Assembly: GCF_946885955.1 (NCBI RefSeq)
Contig: NZ_CAMPHI010000008.1
Coordinates: 62,001-126,000, forward strand
Source: an uncultured Pseudomonas sp.
GTDB taxonomy: Bacteria > Pseudomonadota > Gammaproteobacteria > Pseudomonadales > Pseudomonadaceae
Direction of reading: 5' to 3'
DNA: 64,000 nt
Part shown: positions 43,291-52,807 of the stretch, one piece after another
How the letters are laid out: the number at the start of each line of letters is the position of its first letter
Numbering within the stretch: position 1 is the first letter of the stretch
Made by a program: the position numbers and the translations under genes
The notes under the pieces: model-generated
Databases searched by the model: none
Told to the model about the DNA's origin: nothing
The model's input: only the letters and a program-made list of their open reading frames with translations

Positions 43291-43734
43291 TTAAGGCAGG
43301 GCTTTTTCAGCGAAGGGGCGGGTTTCCAGGCCCAATTGCGCACGAAAGCTTTCCATGTCGAACATCGTGCAGATTTCCTGGATGTCGTTATTCGGCGTCA
43401 GGCTCCAGAAGGCCATCGCCGAGATGCTCATCACCTTGTCGCTGGGCGGGTAGCCGAGGGCGGGCTTTTCGATGGTGCCGATCAGCGTGCTCCAGGTGAC
43501 GACCTTGTTGCCTTCGGCGACGCATTCCTCGATCACGACTTCCAGGTCCGGCATGGCCAGTCGGATGTCCTGCACCATGCGTATAAAGGCCTCGCTGTTA
43601 AGCGGGTGGCCGACAAACGAGCTCTTGTAGAGAAAGTCCTTGCTGTGCAATTGCTCAGCCAGGGCCAGATGACCTTTGTTCCATGACAGGTCTATATGTT
43701 TGCGAACCAGCTTTTTACGTGCTTCCAACGACAC
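43291..43734 (-). CDS. SnoaL-like ester-cyclase-type protein
   Basis: A 147-residue SnoaL/NTF2-fold protein (VRKHIDLSWNKGHLALAEQL, NSEAFIRMVQDIRLAMPDLEVVIEE, GNKVVTWSTLIGT). The pattern fits the ester-cyclase-like subgroup, with a carboxylate-lined hydrophobic pocket. No partner genes; the next minus-strand gene upstream is the manganese exporter. Substrate unknown. Confidence 0.8.
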   Translation of the reverse strand: MSLEARKKLVRKHIDLSWNKGHLALAEQLHSKDFLYKSSFVGHPLNSEAFIRMVQDIRLAMPDLEVVIEECVAEGNKVVTWSTLIGTIEKPALGYPPSDKVMSISAMAFWSLTPNNDIQEICTMFDMESFRAQLGLETRPFAEKALP

Positions 43735-43826
43735 AGGCGCCTCCTGGTTGCAGTGCGAGTGAGCAAGTCCTTGCGCACTCTAGCAGCAGTCGACGCGATG
43801 GTGCAGAGGTCGTTAGGGTTCTGGCG

Positions 43827-44411
43827 TCAAAAAATTCCGTTAAGTGCCAATGCTTGATAGCCGGCATAAATGGCCAGGGCGAAAAAGGCGCCAGCTGCCA
43901 GGCGCCGTATCAGGGTCAGCGGCAAGCGCTCGGCGGCGAAGTTGCCGGCAAGTACCACGGGTACGTTGGCCGCCAGCATGCCCAGGGTGGTACCGATCAC
44001 CACCAGAATCAGGTGCGGGTACTGAGCGGCGAGCATTACGGTCGCGATCTGGGTCTTGTCGCCCATCTCAGCGATAAAGAAGGCGATCAGGGTGGTGATA
44101 AAAGGGCCGAAGCGTTTCAGGCCAGTGTTGTCGTCATCGTCCAGTTTGTCGGGCACCAGGGTCCATAGCGCCACGGCGAAGAAGGAGGCGGCCAGCAGCC
44201 AGCTCAGCGTGGCGGGGGAGAACAGGCCGGCAGCCCAGTTGCCGATGGCGCCCGCAGCGAAGTGGTTGGCGAGTGTCGCGAGCAGAATGCCCCAGACGAT
44301 CGGCCAGGGTTTGCGAAAGCGTGCCGCCAACAGCAAGGCGAGCAGCTGTGTCTTGTCGCCGATTTCGGCCAAGGCAACGATCAGGGTGGGAACGAACAGG
44401 GATTCCAGCAT
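43827..44411 (-). CDS. GDT1/UPF0016-family manganese exporter (MneA-like)
   Basis: A 194-residue membrane protein of six helices with the two family signatures E-x-G-D-K-T (AEIGDKTQ near the N-terminus and AEMGDKTQ mid-protein). These inverted repeats form the cation site. Bacterial members export Mn(II). The yybP-ykoY riboswitch in its leader (44436-44625) supports manganese control directly from the sequence, so exporter function is well supported though inferred. Confidence 0.92.
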   Translation of the reverse strand: MLESLFVPTLIVALAEIGDKTQLLALLLAARFRKPWPIVWGILLATLANHFAAGAIGNWAAGLFSPATLSWLLAASFFAVALWTLVPDKLDDDDNTGLKRFGPFITTLIAFFIAEMGDKTQIATVMLAAQYPHLILVVIGTTLGMLAANVPVVLAGNFAAERLPLTLIRRLAAGAFFALAIYAGYQALALNGIF

Positions 44412-44435
44412 CAGGCTTTCCTAAGGGGCGGGTCG

Positions 44436-44625
44436 ACATGGCTATGACACGTACAGCCTTCCCGCCCCGGGTAAGGTGTGCGTGTCATAGGTCTTGTCAA
44501 ACCGCAGGCCCTCTATCGGGCCTTGGGTCGCGCGCGCCATGGTCTGCTGACCAAGTATGTTGACGTGCGCCGGGCGAGGCGCTGCAAAGCGCTCGCGGGA
44601 GACTACTCCCCTAGGACGCGCGCAT
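44436..44625 (-). ncRNA. yybP-ykoY manganese riboswitch
   Basis: Minus-strand leader of the manganese exporter. Conserved pieces in order are GGGGAGTAG (44611-44603), the internal GTCAACATACTTGG element, and a 3' long hairpin (44487-44445) containing CCTTACCCGGGGCGGGAAGGC. The ligand-binding elements of this family bind Mn(II) and raise expression of the downstream exporter. The 3' hairpin ends about 34 nt before the start codon, consistent with control of transcription read-through or ribosome access. Confidence 0.82.
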
Positions 44626-44660
44626 TCTGCCCAAGCGAGGCCTGGAGAGCAAGCGCCGGT

Positions 44661-45659
44661 TCAGCGCTTGTTCGCCTTATAGATGCGAAAGCCATTGGCC
44701 TCGGCCAGGGTTTCGCAGGGGCCGAGGTGCTGCTCGATCAGTGGTGGGTATTTCAGAAAACTGTTGGCCACCAGGCGCAGCTGGCCACCGTGGTTCAGAT
44801 GCGCAACGGCTTTCTGCAGCAGCGTTTCCGTGGCGTGGTAGTGGGTGTGCACGCCCTGGTGGAACGGCGGATTGCTGAGAATCGCGCTGAGACCCTGGGG
44901 TGCCGCGTCTATGCCGTCGCCGCAAATGACCTCGGCTTCCAGGCCGTTTTCCATCAGGGTCAAGCGGCTGCTGGCGACGGCGAAGGCATCGACATCGAGC
45001 AGGCTCACCCGGCTCTGTGGATAGCGGCGTTTCAACGCGGCGCCCAATACTCCGGCGCCGCAGCCGAAATCCAGTATATGGCCTTCCGGCACTTGCTCCA
45101 GATGCTGCAACAGCAGGGCGCTGCCGACATCCAGGCGACCATGGCTGAATACCCCGGGCAGGCTGACCACGCTGAGCGGACCATCGGCCAGTGCCAGGCT
45201 GTAGTGCTTGGCCAGGGCCGTGAGGTCGGGTACGGCGGGCGCATGTTCGACCTTTACCTGCCAAAGCTGGCAGTGACGCGCGCTATCGAGTTTGCGCGCC
45301 CTGCCGAACGCGGCCAGTTGCTTGGCCGCGCGTTCGATGCCGGCGCGTTTTTCCCCGACCAGATAGAGCAGGCCACCGGGTAAAAAGGCCGCCAGGGCGT
45401 TCAGCAGGTACTCGGTCAGCTCGCGGGATTTCGGTAGAAAGAGTACGGCCGCCGCACCGGACGTTTCGGGTGGACGGACGTCGAAATGAACGCGTCCAGC
45501 GAAGCGCGCCTCCAGCTGCGCGTGTTCGCCGGCATGCCAGCTCCAGCCTCGCGCCTGTGGCAACTGGCCGAGCAGATCGTCGGCGGGCAAGCCGGCGAGC
45601 AGCAACGAGCCGCCGAACAGCTCGGCCTGGCGCAGCAATACTTCGCTTCGCGGGTCCAT
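44661..45659 (-). CDS. rsmC: 16S rRNA m2G1207 methyltransferase
   Basis: A 332-residue RsmC: duplicated methyltransferase architecture with a degenerate N-terminal domain and a C-terminal catalytic one bearing the SAM motif [12 protein letters not shown] and catalytic NPPFHQG. The H-x-H-Y after it (VHTHYHATE) fits RsmC. Modifies G1207 of 16S rRNA using S-adenosylmethionine. Ends about 35 bp upstream of the riboswitch region of the next gene. Confidence 0.93.
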   Translation of the reverse strand: MDPRSEVLLRQAELFGGSLLLAGLPADDLLGQLPQARGWSWHAGEHAQLEARFAGRVHFDVRPPETSGAAAVLFLPKSRELTEYLLNALAAFLPGGLLYLVGEKRAGIERAAKQLAAFGRARKLDSARHCQLWQVKVEHAPAVPDLTALAKHYSLALADGPLSVVSLPGVFSHGRLDVGSALLLQHLEQVPEGHILDFGCGAGVLGAALKRRYPQSRVSLLDVDAFAVASSRLTLMENGLEAEVICGDGIDAAPQGLSAILSNPPFHQGVHTHYHATETLLQKAVAHLNHGGQLRLVANSFLKYPPLIEQHLGPCETLAEANGFRIYKANKR

Positions 45660-45688
45660 ATTCGCTCCTGAAAAATGGCGCGCAGCTT

Positions 45689-45983
45689 AGGGTCTGTTCC
45701 CGTTTCAGCGCAAGCCGCGTTGCCGCGCAAAATTTCGCCATGGCCGGGCGGCGATCCGCTAGGCGTAGGACACAGGTAATGGACTAGCCGTCCGCGTTTT
45801 CCCTTGCCAAGTCCTACAACAACGCATGGCGATATTTTCCGCGCAACCCGTAGGGCCGGGCCTGTTTTAGCGCGATGCTGCGTTTCTCGACGCTCATTTG
45901 GAACGACCAAACTTCGCGTCTCGTGCCTTGCCTCGCGCTAAAACAGGCTCCGGCGCGGTCGCGATGAAACGGGAACAGACCCT
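45689..45983. repeat. 295-bp MITE-like element with 19-bp terminal inverted repeats
   Basis: Perfect 19-bp terminal inverted repeats (agggtctgttcccgtttca at 45689-45707; its complement at 45965-45983) bound a non-coding element. Inside is a second perfect 15-bp pair (gcctgttttagcgcg 45860-45874; cgcgctaaaacaggc 45934-45948) flanking a gctcatttgg...ccaaact hairpin. No open frame encodes a transposase. The right end supplies the first base of the stop codon of the adjacent dehydrogenase gene. Confidence 0.75.
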
Positions 45984-46945
45984 CAGACTACGCGACGCGG
46001 CGCACCGCTGAAGAAGGCTTCGGCGTTCTCCGCCAGCTGCGCGACGATACGTTGGCGCGCCTCGCGGCTGCCCCAGGCGCTATGCGGGGTGACGATCAGG
46101 CGCGGCAAGTCGGCGGCGAGCAGGGGATTTCCGGCGCTGGGCGGTTCCTGGCTCAGTACATCGGTGGCGGCACCGCCGAGGTGACCACGGCGCAGGGCGT
46201 CGGCCAGGGCCTGCTCGTTGACCAGGCCGCCGCGTGCGGTGTTGATCAGAAAGGCGCCGGGCTTCATCAGTGCCAACTCTTCGGCATCGATCAGGTTGAA
46301 GGTGTCGACGTTCAACGGGCAGTGCAGGGTCAGGGCGTCCACTTGCGGCAGCAGTTCGGGCAACGGTATACGGTCCGGACGGGGTGCCCGGCCCGGCAGT
46401 TGGCCGAGCAACACGCGCATGCCGAACGCCTCTGCCAGCTTTGCCACGGCACCGCCCAGCTCGCCATGGCCGAGTAGGCCGAGGGTTTTGCCTTCGAGTT
46501 CGACGATCGGAAAGTCCAGCAGGCAGAACTGCTGCGCTTGCTGCCAGCGACCCTCGCGGATCGCGCGTTGGTAATCGGGCAGGCGGGTGGCCAGAGCTAG
46601 CAACAGCATCAGGGTGTGTTGGGCCACGGAAGGCGTCCCATAGCCCTGGCAGTTGCATACGGTCACGCCCAGCTCACTCGCCGCCTTCAGGTCGATGTTG
46701 TTGCTGCCGGTGGCCGCCACCAGTACCAGTTTCAACTCGGGGCAGGCGGCAAACACGCTGGCGTCGAGCGGCACCTTGTTGCTGATCGCCACCTGGGCGC
46801 CTTGCAGGCGTTCTATGACTTGTTCGGGGGTGCTGCGATCATGCACCTGCAACTCGGCGAAGGCCTGTTCGAGGGGCGCCATATCAAGGTCGCCGAGATC
46901 GAGCGAGCTATGGTCGAGAAATACTGCGCGGCGATGTTTGCTCAT
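45983..46945 (-). CDS. D-2-hydroxyacid dehydrogenase (glycerate/hydroxypyruvate reductase-like)
   Basis: A 320-residue NAD-dependent enzyme: NAD fold GLLGHGELGGAVA, catalytic Arg in LINTARGGLVNEQAL, Glu in VLSQEPP and His in VTPHSAWGS. Most like HprA-type glycerate dehydrogenases. Start at 46945 (MSKHRRAVF); an in-frame upstream extension has no coding character and overlaps the divergent LysE promoter. The stop codon begins inside the right terminal repeat of the 45689-45983 element. Confidence 0.9.
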   Translation of the reverse strand: MSKHRRAVFLDHSSLDLGDLDMAPLEQAFAELQVHDRSTPEQVIERLQGAQVAISNKVPLDASVFAACPELKLVLVAATGSNNIDLKAASELGVTVCNCQGYGTPSVAQHTLMLLLALATRLPDYQRAIREGRWQQAQQFCLLDFPIVELEGKTLGLLGHGELGGAVAKLAEAFGMRVLLGQLPGRAPRPDRIPLPELLPQVDALTLHCPLNVDTFNLIDAEELALMKPGAFLINTARGGLVNEQALADALRRGHLGGAATDVLSQEPPSAGNPLLAADLPRLIVTPHSAWGSREARQRIVAQLAENAEAFFSGAPRRVV

Positions 46946-47018
46946 CAGCTGTACCTTTGATTGCACTTGGGACGGGGAGTATTGTGGCGGCTCTGGGACT
47001 TTTATGGGCGAGTTTGCT

Positions 47019-47645
47019 ATGTACTGGACAGAATTTCTTACCGTGGCCTTGATCCACCTGCTCGCGGTCGCCAGCCCGGGGCCGGATTTCGCCATCGTGG
47101 TGCGGGAAAGCGTGGGCTACGGACGCCGTGCCGGCATGTTCAGCGCCATTGGCGTCGGCACGGGCATTCTGGTGCATGTGACTTATTCACTGCTCGGTAT
47201 CGGTTTGATCGTGTCGCAATCGATCGTTCTGTTCAATGCGTTGAAGTGGCTGGCGGCTGCCTACCTGCTGTATATCGGGATCAAGGCCCTGCGCGCCAAA
47301 CCGGACCCTTCGCGTGCGCAGTTGAGCCAGGAAGCGGGGGCGCGTTCGCCTCGTGCGGCCTTTGTCGCGGGGTTCGTTACCAATGGTCTGAATCCCAAGG
47401 CGACGCTGTTCTTCCTCTCGCTGTTCACCGTGGTGATTGACCCGCACACGCCCTTGCCGGTGCAGGCGGGCTATGGCGTTTATCTGGCCGTGGCGACCGG
47501 GTTGTGGTTCTGCCTGGTGGCTCGCCTGTTCAGCCAGCAGCGGGTACGCGCCAGCTTTGCCCGCATGGGGCACTGGTTCGACCGGCTGATGGGCGGCGTT
47601 CTGGTGGCGCTGGGCGTGAAGCTGGCGTTCAGCGAGTTGCATTGA
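47019..47645 (+). CDS. LysE/RhtB-family amino-acid exporter
   Basis: A 208-residue membrane protein of about six helices with family features (HLLAVASPGPDFAIVVRESVGYG, GFVTNGLNPKATLFFLSLF). The RhtB/LysE family exports amino acids or homoserine lactones. ATG 47019 (MYWTEF) chosen; ATG 47004 is in frame and possible. Divergent from the hydroxyacid dehydrogenase gene with 73 bp between starts. Confidence 0.9.
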   Translation: MYWTEFLTVALIHLLAVASPGPDFAIVVRESVGYGRRAGMFSAIGVGTGILVHVTYSLLGIGLIVSQSIVLFNALKWLAAAYLLYIGIKALRAKPDPSRAQLSQEAGARSPRAAFVAGFVTNGLNPKATLFFLSLFTVVIDPHTPLPVQAGYGVYLAVATGLWFCLVARLFSQQRVRASFARMGHWFDRLMGGVLVALGVKLAFSELH

Positions 47646-47658
47646 TCATCAGCCGGAA

Positions 47659-47689
47659 TCAGGACGCAGGCGATGGGCCGGCGTCCTGA
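47659..47689. terminator. hairpin between convergent genes
   Basis: A 9-bp stem (tcaggacgc/gcgtcctga) between the LysE-family gene and the convergent thiolase gene; extra ccgg pairing lies outside it. Confidence 0.5.
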
Positions 47690-47707
47690 CCCGGACCCTT
47701 CGGAGCG

Positions 47708-48883
47708 TTACAGCAACTCGACCGCCACCGCGGTGGCTTCGCCGCCACCGATGCACAGCGCGGCGATACCGCGCTTGCCGCCGGTGTTCTTCAAGGCGTT
47801 GATCAGGGTCAGGATGATTCTCGAGCCGGTTGAGCCGACCGGGTGACCCTGGGCGCAGGCGCCGCCGTAGACGTTGACCTTGGCATGGTCCAGGCCATGT
47901 TCGCGCATCGCCAGCATGGTCACCATGGCGAAGGCCTCGTTGATCTCGAACAGATCGACCTCATCCTTGTTCCACCCGGTCTTCTTCAGCAGGTTGCCGA
48001 TGGCGCCGATCGGCGCGATGGTGAACTCGCTCGGATCCTGGCTCTGGGTCGCATGGCCGACGATCTTCGCCAGTGGCTGCAGGCCGCGTTTGGCGGCTTC
48101 CTCGGCAGTCATCAGCAGCAGCGCACTGGCACCGTCGGAGATCGAGCTGGCGTTGGCCGCGGTGATGCTGCCGTCCTTGCGAAATGCCGGTTTCAGCCCT
48201 GGGATTTTCTCCAGATTGGCGTTTAAGGGCTGCTCGTCGTCTTTGACCACGACCTCACCCTTGCGGCTGGCGACGGTGATCGGGACGATTTCCGCTGCCA
48301 GCACGCCACTGGCGATTGCCGCCTGGGCACGTTTCAGTGATTCGATGGCATAGGCGTCCATGGCTTCGCGGGTAATGCCGTATTGGTCAGCGGTTTCCTG
48401 GGCGAACGAGCCCATCAAACGGCCGGTGCGCGCATCCCCCAGGCCGTCGAGAAACATATGGTCCTTGATTTCGCCGTGGCCCATGCGCAGTCCGCTGCGC
48501 GCTTTCTCAAGGATATAGGGGGCATTCGACATGCTCTCCATGCCGCCGGCCACCATCACCTTGTTGCTGCCGGCCTTGAGCAGATCATGGGCCAGCATCA
48601 CCGCCTTCATGCCCGAACCGCACAGCTTGTTGACCGTGGTGCAGCCGGTGGCTGCCGGCAGGCCGGCATTCAGCGAAGCCTGACGCGCCGGGCCTTGCTT
48701 GAGGCCGGCGGGCAGTACGCAGCCCATGATCACTTCTTCCACATCGCCGGCCGGAATACCCGCGCGCTCGACGGCCGCGCGAATGGCAGCGGCGCCCAGG
48801 TCCACGGCTGGCACGCCGGACAGGCTGCCCTGGAAACCACCCATGGGGGTGCGGGCACCACTGACGATAACGATACCGGACAT
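47708..48883 (-). CDS. acetyl-CoA C-acetyltransferase (thiolase)
   Basis: A 391-residue thiolase. Nucleophilic Cys in NKLCGSGMKA, His in NEAFAMVTMLAMREHGLD, second Cys in IAALCIGGGEATA. Condenses or cleaves acetoacetyl-CoA/3-ketoacyl-CoA. ATG 48883 has agaggtg upstream. Divergent from an acyl-CoA synthetase gene, so the pair could activate and degrade a carboxylic acid. Confidence 0.94.
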   Translation of the reverse strand: MSGIVIVSGARTPMGGFQGSLSGVPAVDLGAAAIRAAVERAGIPAGDVEEVIMGCVLPAGLKQGPARQASLNAGLPAATGCTTVNKLCGSGMKAVMLAHDLLKAGSNKVMVAGGMESMSNAPYILEKARSGLRMGHGEIKDHMFLDGLGDARTGRLMGSFAQETADQYGITREAMDAYAIESLKRAQAAIASGVLAAEIVPITVASRKGEVVVKDDEQPLNANLEKIPGLKPAFRKDGSITAANASSISDGASALLLMTAEEAAKRGLQPLAKIVGHATQSQDPSEFTIAPIGAIGNLLKKTGWNKDEVDLFEINEAFAMVTMLAMREHGLDHAKVNVYGGACAQGHPVGSTGSRIILTLINALKNTGGKRGIAALCIGGGEATAVAVELL

Positions 48884-49080
48884 TGCTTTCACCTCTTATG
48901 AATTCAGGTTATTGAAATTACAGGCGGTTATGACTACCGATGGGCGAATTCTAACGCGTGACCAAAAATGCCCAAAGAGTCACGCGGCAAATCATCCTTT
49001 GGACTGATTTATGGCTCTGCCATGCGCTCTAGAGTCGCATGATCAAAAAACAATACCCCATTGCCTAAAGGTGCCCAGAT

Positions 49081-50763
49081 ATGTTGCAGACCCGTATCAT
49101 TCCTCCCGCGGCCAATGCCCATCAATACCCGCTGTTGATCAAACGTCTGTTGCTGTCCGGCGTGCGCTATGAAAAAACCCGCGAAATCGTCTACCGCGAC
49201 AGCGTGCGTTACAACTACGCGACCTTCAACGAGCGGGTGGCACGGTTGGCCAACGTGCTCAGCGAGGCGGGGGTAAAGGCCGGCGACACAGTGGCGGTAA
49301 TGGATTGGGACAGTCATCGCTATCTGGAATGCATGTTCGCCATCCCCATGCTGGGTGCGGTGCTGCACACCATTAACGTTCGCCTATCGCCGGAACAGAT
49401 TCTTTACACAATGAATCACGCCGACGATAAATTCGTCCTGGTCAACAGCGAGTTCGTGCCGTTGTACAACGCTATCGCCGGGCAATTGACCACGGTCGAG
49501 AAAACCCTGCTGTTGACCGACGGTGAAGAAAAGACCGCCGAGCTGCCTGGTCTGGTCGGCGAGTACGAGCAACTACTGGCCGCCGCCGGTACCTCTTACG
49601 CATTTGAGGATTTCGACGAGAACTCGGTCGCCACCACCTTCTACACCACCGGCACCACCGGTAATCCCAAGGGCGTCTACTTCACCCATCGTCAGCTGGT
49701 GCTGCACACCCTGGCCGAAGCCAGCGTGCTGGGCAGTGTCGACAGCGTGCGCCTGCTCGGCACCAAGGATGTCTACATGCCGATCACCCCGATGTTCCAT
49801 GTTCACGCCTGGGGTATCCCTTACGCAGCGACCATGCTGGGCATCAAGCAGGTGTATCCGGGCCGCTATGAGCCCGACATGCTGTGCAAACTGATTCGCG
49901 AGGAGAAGGTGACCTTCTCCCATTGCGTGCCGACCATCCTGCAGATGGTGCTGAACGCGCCGAGTGCCAAAGGCTACGATTTCGGCGGCATGAAGATGAT
50001 CATCGGCGGCAGCGCCCTCAACCGTGCTCTATATGACGCCGCCAAGGCGCGGGGCATTCAGCTCACCGCCGCCTATGGCATGTCCGAGACCTGCCCACTG
50101 ATTTCCTGTGCGCATATCAATGACGAAATGTGGGCTGGCAGCGAGGACGAGCGCATCACCTATCGCATCAAGGCTGGGGTGCCGGTGCCGCTGGTCGAAG
50201 CAGCGATCATGGACGGTAACGGCGAACTGTTGCCGGCCGATGGTGATTCCCAGGGCGAGCTGGTGCTGCGCGCGCCCTGGCTGACCCAGGGTTACTACCG
50301 CGAGCCGGAGAAAGGCGAGGAGCTCTGGGAGCACGGCTGGTTGCACACCGGCGACGTGGCGACCATCGATGGCATGGGCTTTATCGATATTCGCGATCGC
50401 ATCAAGGATGTCATCAAAACCGGCGGCGAGTGGATTTCCTCGCTGGAACTCGAGGATCTGATCAGCCGTCATCCCGCGGTCCGTGAAGTCGCGGTGGTCG
50501 GCGTGGTCGATCCGCAGTGGGGCGAGCGGCCGTTTGCCCTGTTGGTGCTGCATGAAGGCCAGGCGCTGGATGCCAAAGGTCTCAAGGAGCACCTGAAACC
50601 ATTCGTCGAGCAGGGGCACATCAACAAGTGGGCGATACCCACCCAGATCGCCCTTGTTACCGAAGTTCCCAAGACCAGTGTCGGCAAGCTGGACAAGAAG
50701 CGCATTCGCCTGGATATCGCGCAGTGGCAAGCGGCCGGCAGCAGTTTTCTCTCGACCCTGTAG
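49081..50763 (+). CDS. acyl-CoA synthetase (AMP-forming), medium/long-chain type
   Basis: A 560-residue ANL-family fatty-acyl-CoA ligase. Motifs: [45 protein letters not shown] and the catalytic A10 Lys (TSVGKLDKK). The length and the opening LPLLIKR-like segment fit the AlkK group (long/medium-chain ligases). Divergent from the thiolase gene and followed by the DUF1302/DUF1329 pair; together they suggest uptake and activation of a hydrophobic acid. Confidence 0.92.
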   Translation: MLQTRIIPPAANAHQYPLLIKRLLLSGVRYEKTREIVYRDSVRYNYATFNERVARLANVLSEAGVKAGDTVAVMDWDSHRYLECMFAIPMLGAVLHTINVRLSPEQILYTMNHADDKFVLVNSEFVPLYNAIAGQLTTVEKTLLLTDGEEKTAELPGLVGEYEQLLAAAGTSYAFEDFDENSVATTFYTTGTTGNPKGVYFTHRQLVLHTLAEASVLGSVDSVRLLGTKDVYMPITPMFHVHAWGIPYAATMLGIKQVYPGRYEPDMLCKLIREEKVTFSHCVPTILQMVLNAPSAKGYDFGGMKMIIGGSALNRALYDAAKARGIQLTAAYGMSETCPLISCAHINDEMWAGSEDERITYRIKAGVPVPLVEAAIMDGNGELLPADGDSQGELVLRAPWLTQGYYREPEKGEELWEHGWLHTGDVATIDGMGFIDIRDRIKDVIKTGGEWISSLELEDLISRHPAVREVAVVGVVDPQWGERPFALLVLHEGQALDAKGLKEHLKPFVEQGHINKWAIPTQIALVTEVPKTSVGKLDKKRIRLDIAQWQAAGSSFLSTL

Positions 50764-50991
50764 GCCCCGTCGGTAGCGCTCATCGGAAATGACTACATGG
50801 TCAAACAAGCGTTTGGCTTGCTAATTGCTGTTTTCAGGCCATTCTTGGCTCGCAGCGGGCTGGGATAGCGCGCCGAAATCAACGAACTAGACTACTAGCG
50901 GGCTTCAAATCACCCTTTCGAGGGATCAAGCATTAATACCCGCTGGCTATAGTCCGCACCATCCATAACAAAAGAACATGGAGTAGCGTCG

Positions 50992-52782
50992 ATGACAAAA
51001 ACAAAGCAATCCTGGCGTCTGGCAAAACTGCCTCTGGCCGTCAGCCTCGCATCCACCCTGGCCGCTCCGGCATTCGGCGTGAATTTCAATATTGGTGAAA
51101 TCGAAGGTCAACTTGACTCTTCTCTGTCGGTAGGCGCCAGTTGGTCGGTACGTAGTGCTGATCCAGATTTGGTCGGCTCGCGCAATGGCGGTCACGCATC
51201 TTCGCAAACCGGTGATGATGGGCGTCTGAACTTCAAGAGGGGTGAAACCTTCTCGAAGATATTCAAGGGCATCCATGACCTTGAGTTGAAGTATGGCGAT
51301 ACCGGTGTCTTTGTTCGTGGCAAGTATTGGTACGACTTCGAGCTGAAAGATGAAAGCCGCCTGCTCTATGATATTAACGATAGCAATCGTAAAGATGCAG
51401 CTCAATCATCTGGGGCGCAGATTCTGGATGCTTTTATTTATCACAACTATGAGATTGCCGATCAGCCTGGTTCGGTACGTCTAGGCAAGCAAGTTGTGAG
51501 CTGGGGTGAAAGTACCTTTATCCAGAACAGCATAAACTCTATTAACCCTGTTGATGTTGCCGCATTTCGCCGGCCTGGCGCAGAAATTAAAGAAGGCCTG
51601 ATCCCGGTCAACATGTTCTATGTATCCCAGAGTTTGTCCGAGAACCTCTCTGCTGAATTCTTCTACCAGCTTGAGTGGGATCAGACGATCGTAGATAACT
51701 GTGGCACGTTCTTCGCTCTCGACGTGTTGGCTGACGGTTGTACTGACCGTTTGGCCGTTGCCGGTAGTGATTTTGACGGCCCTGGCACTCCTGGATATCG
51801 CTATGTAGGTCGTGCTGGGGATAAAGATGCGCGCGATAGCGGTCAGTACGGGGTCGCCCTGCGTTGGTTTTCTCCGGAGTTGAATACCGAGTTCGGTTTC
51901 TACACCATGAACTACCACAGTCGTACACCTAGCCTGTCCTATATTGCTGGTCAGAGTGTCTTCCTGCTGCCTAATTCGGTAGAAGATCCGGCTACTGGTG
52001 AAATGTTCGCTAAGTATTACTTGGAGTATCCAGAAGATATTCGCCTGCATGGCATCAGTTTCTCGACGACAGTGGGATCCGCCTCTGTTGCGGGTGAGAT
52101 TAGCTATCGCCCGAATATGCCGATGCAGATCAATACAACTGATCTGACGCTGGGGGCGGTGGCGCAGGGGGGGTTGGCTCAGGCGTTGGGTGTAGATACC
52201 AATTTACCTATTTACACCAGTGGTCATGCGGCCTTTGGGGCTGGAGAAAACCTGCAGGGATATGTGCGTAAACCTTTTACCCAGGCACAGGTTACCGTCA
52301 CACAGTTTGTTGATCAGGTTATGGGAGCTTCCCGTTTGACCCTGGTAGGTGAGGTGGCCTATTCCCACGTAAGCGACTTGGGCAAGAACGAGTTACGCTT
52401 CGGGCGCGCCCCGGAATTCGGTGCCGGCGAGTTACCCACGAATAGCCTGTGTACCGGTGTTGCTAACACTGCGAACCCCGATGAGTGTAATAACAAGGGC
52501 TTTTACACTACTACGTCATGGGGTTATCGCGCTCGCGCAATCCTAGACTACAGCGATGTTTTTGCCGGTGTTAACCTTAAGCCAAATATCTCTTGGTCTC
52601 ATGATGTCGATGGTTACGGTCCTACCTTCAATGAAGGCAGCAAGGCCATTAGTCTCGGTTTGGATGCCGAATACCAGAACATCTACACCGCTAGCCTCGC
52701 ATACACCGATTTCTTCGGTGGCGAATACAACACCAGCATCGATCGCGATTTCGTTGCTCTCAGCTTCGGCGTGAACTTCTAA
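50992..52782 (+). CDS. DUF1302 family outer-membrane/envelope protein
   Basis: A 596-residue secreted protein of the DUF1302 family: signal peptide (cleavage near APAFG), beta-rich body (VNFNIGEIEGQLDSSLSVGASW, VRLGKQVVSWGES, FIQNSINSINPVDVAAFRRPG) and an aromatic C-terminus (VALSFGVNF) typical of beta-barrel proteins. Third-position bases are noticeably more A/T-rich than in its neighbours. It lies 25 bp before the DUF1329 gene, its usual partner. The pair is linked to use of hydrophobic compounds; the exact function is unknown. Confidence 0.88.
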   Translation: MTKTKQSWRLAKLPLAVSLASTLAAPAFGVNFNIGEIEGQLDSSLSVGASWSVRSADPDLVGSRNGGHASSQTGDDGRLNFKRGETFSKIFKGIHDLELKYGDTGVFVRGKYWYDFELKDESRLLYDINDSNRKDAAQSSGAQILDAFIYHNYEIADQPGSVRLGKQVVSWGESTFIQNSINSINPVDVAAFRRPGAEIKEGLIPVNMFYVSQSLSENLSAEFFYQLEWDQTIVDNCGTFFALDVLADGCTDRLAVAGSDFDGPGTPGYRYVGRAGDKDARDSGQYGVALRWFSPELNTEFGFYTMNYHSRTPSLSYIAGQSVFLLPNSVEDPATGEMFAKYYLEYPEDIRLHGISFSTTVGSASVAGEISYRPNMPMQINTTDLTLGAVAQGGLAQALGVDTNLPIYTSGHAAFGAGENLQGYVRKPFTQAQVTVTQFVDQVMGASRLTLVGEVAYSHVSDLGKNELRFGRAPEFGAGELPTNSLCTGVANTANPDECNNKGFYTTTSWGYRARAILDYSDVFAGVNLKPNISWSHDVDGYGPTFNEGSKAISLGLDAEYQNIYTASLAYTDFFGGEYNTSIDRDFVALSFGVNF

Positions 52783-52807
52783 GCGAACAGGAATTTTGAG
52801 GAATAAC

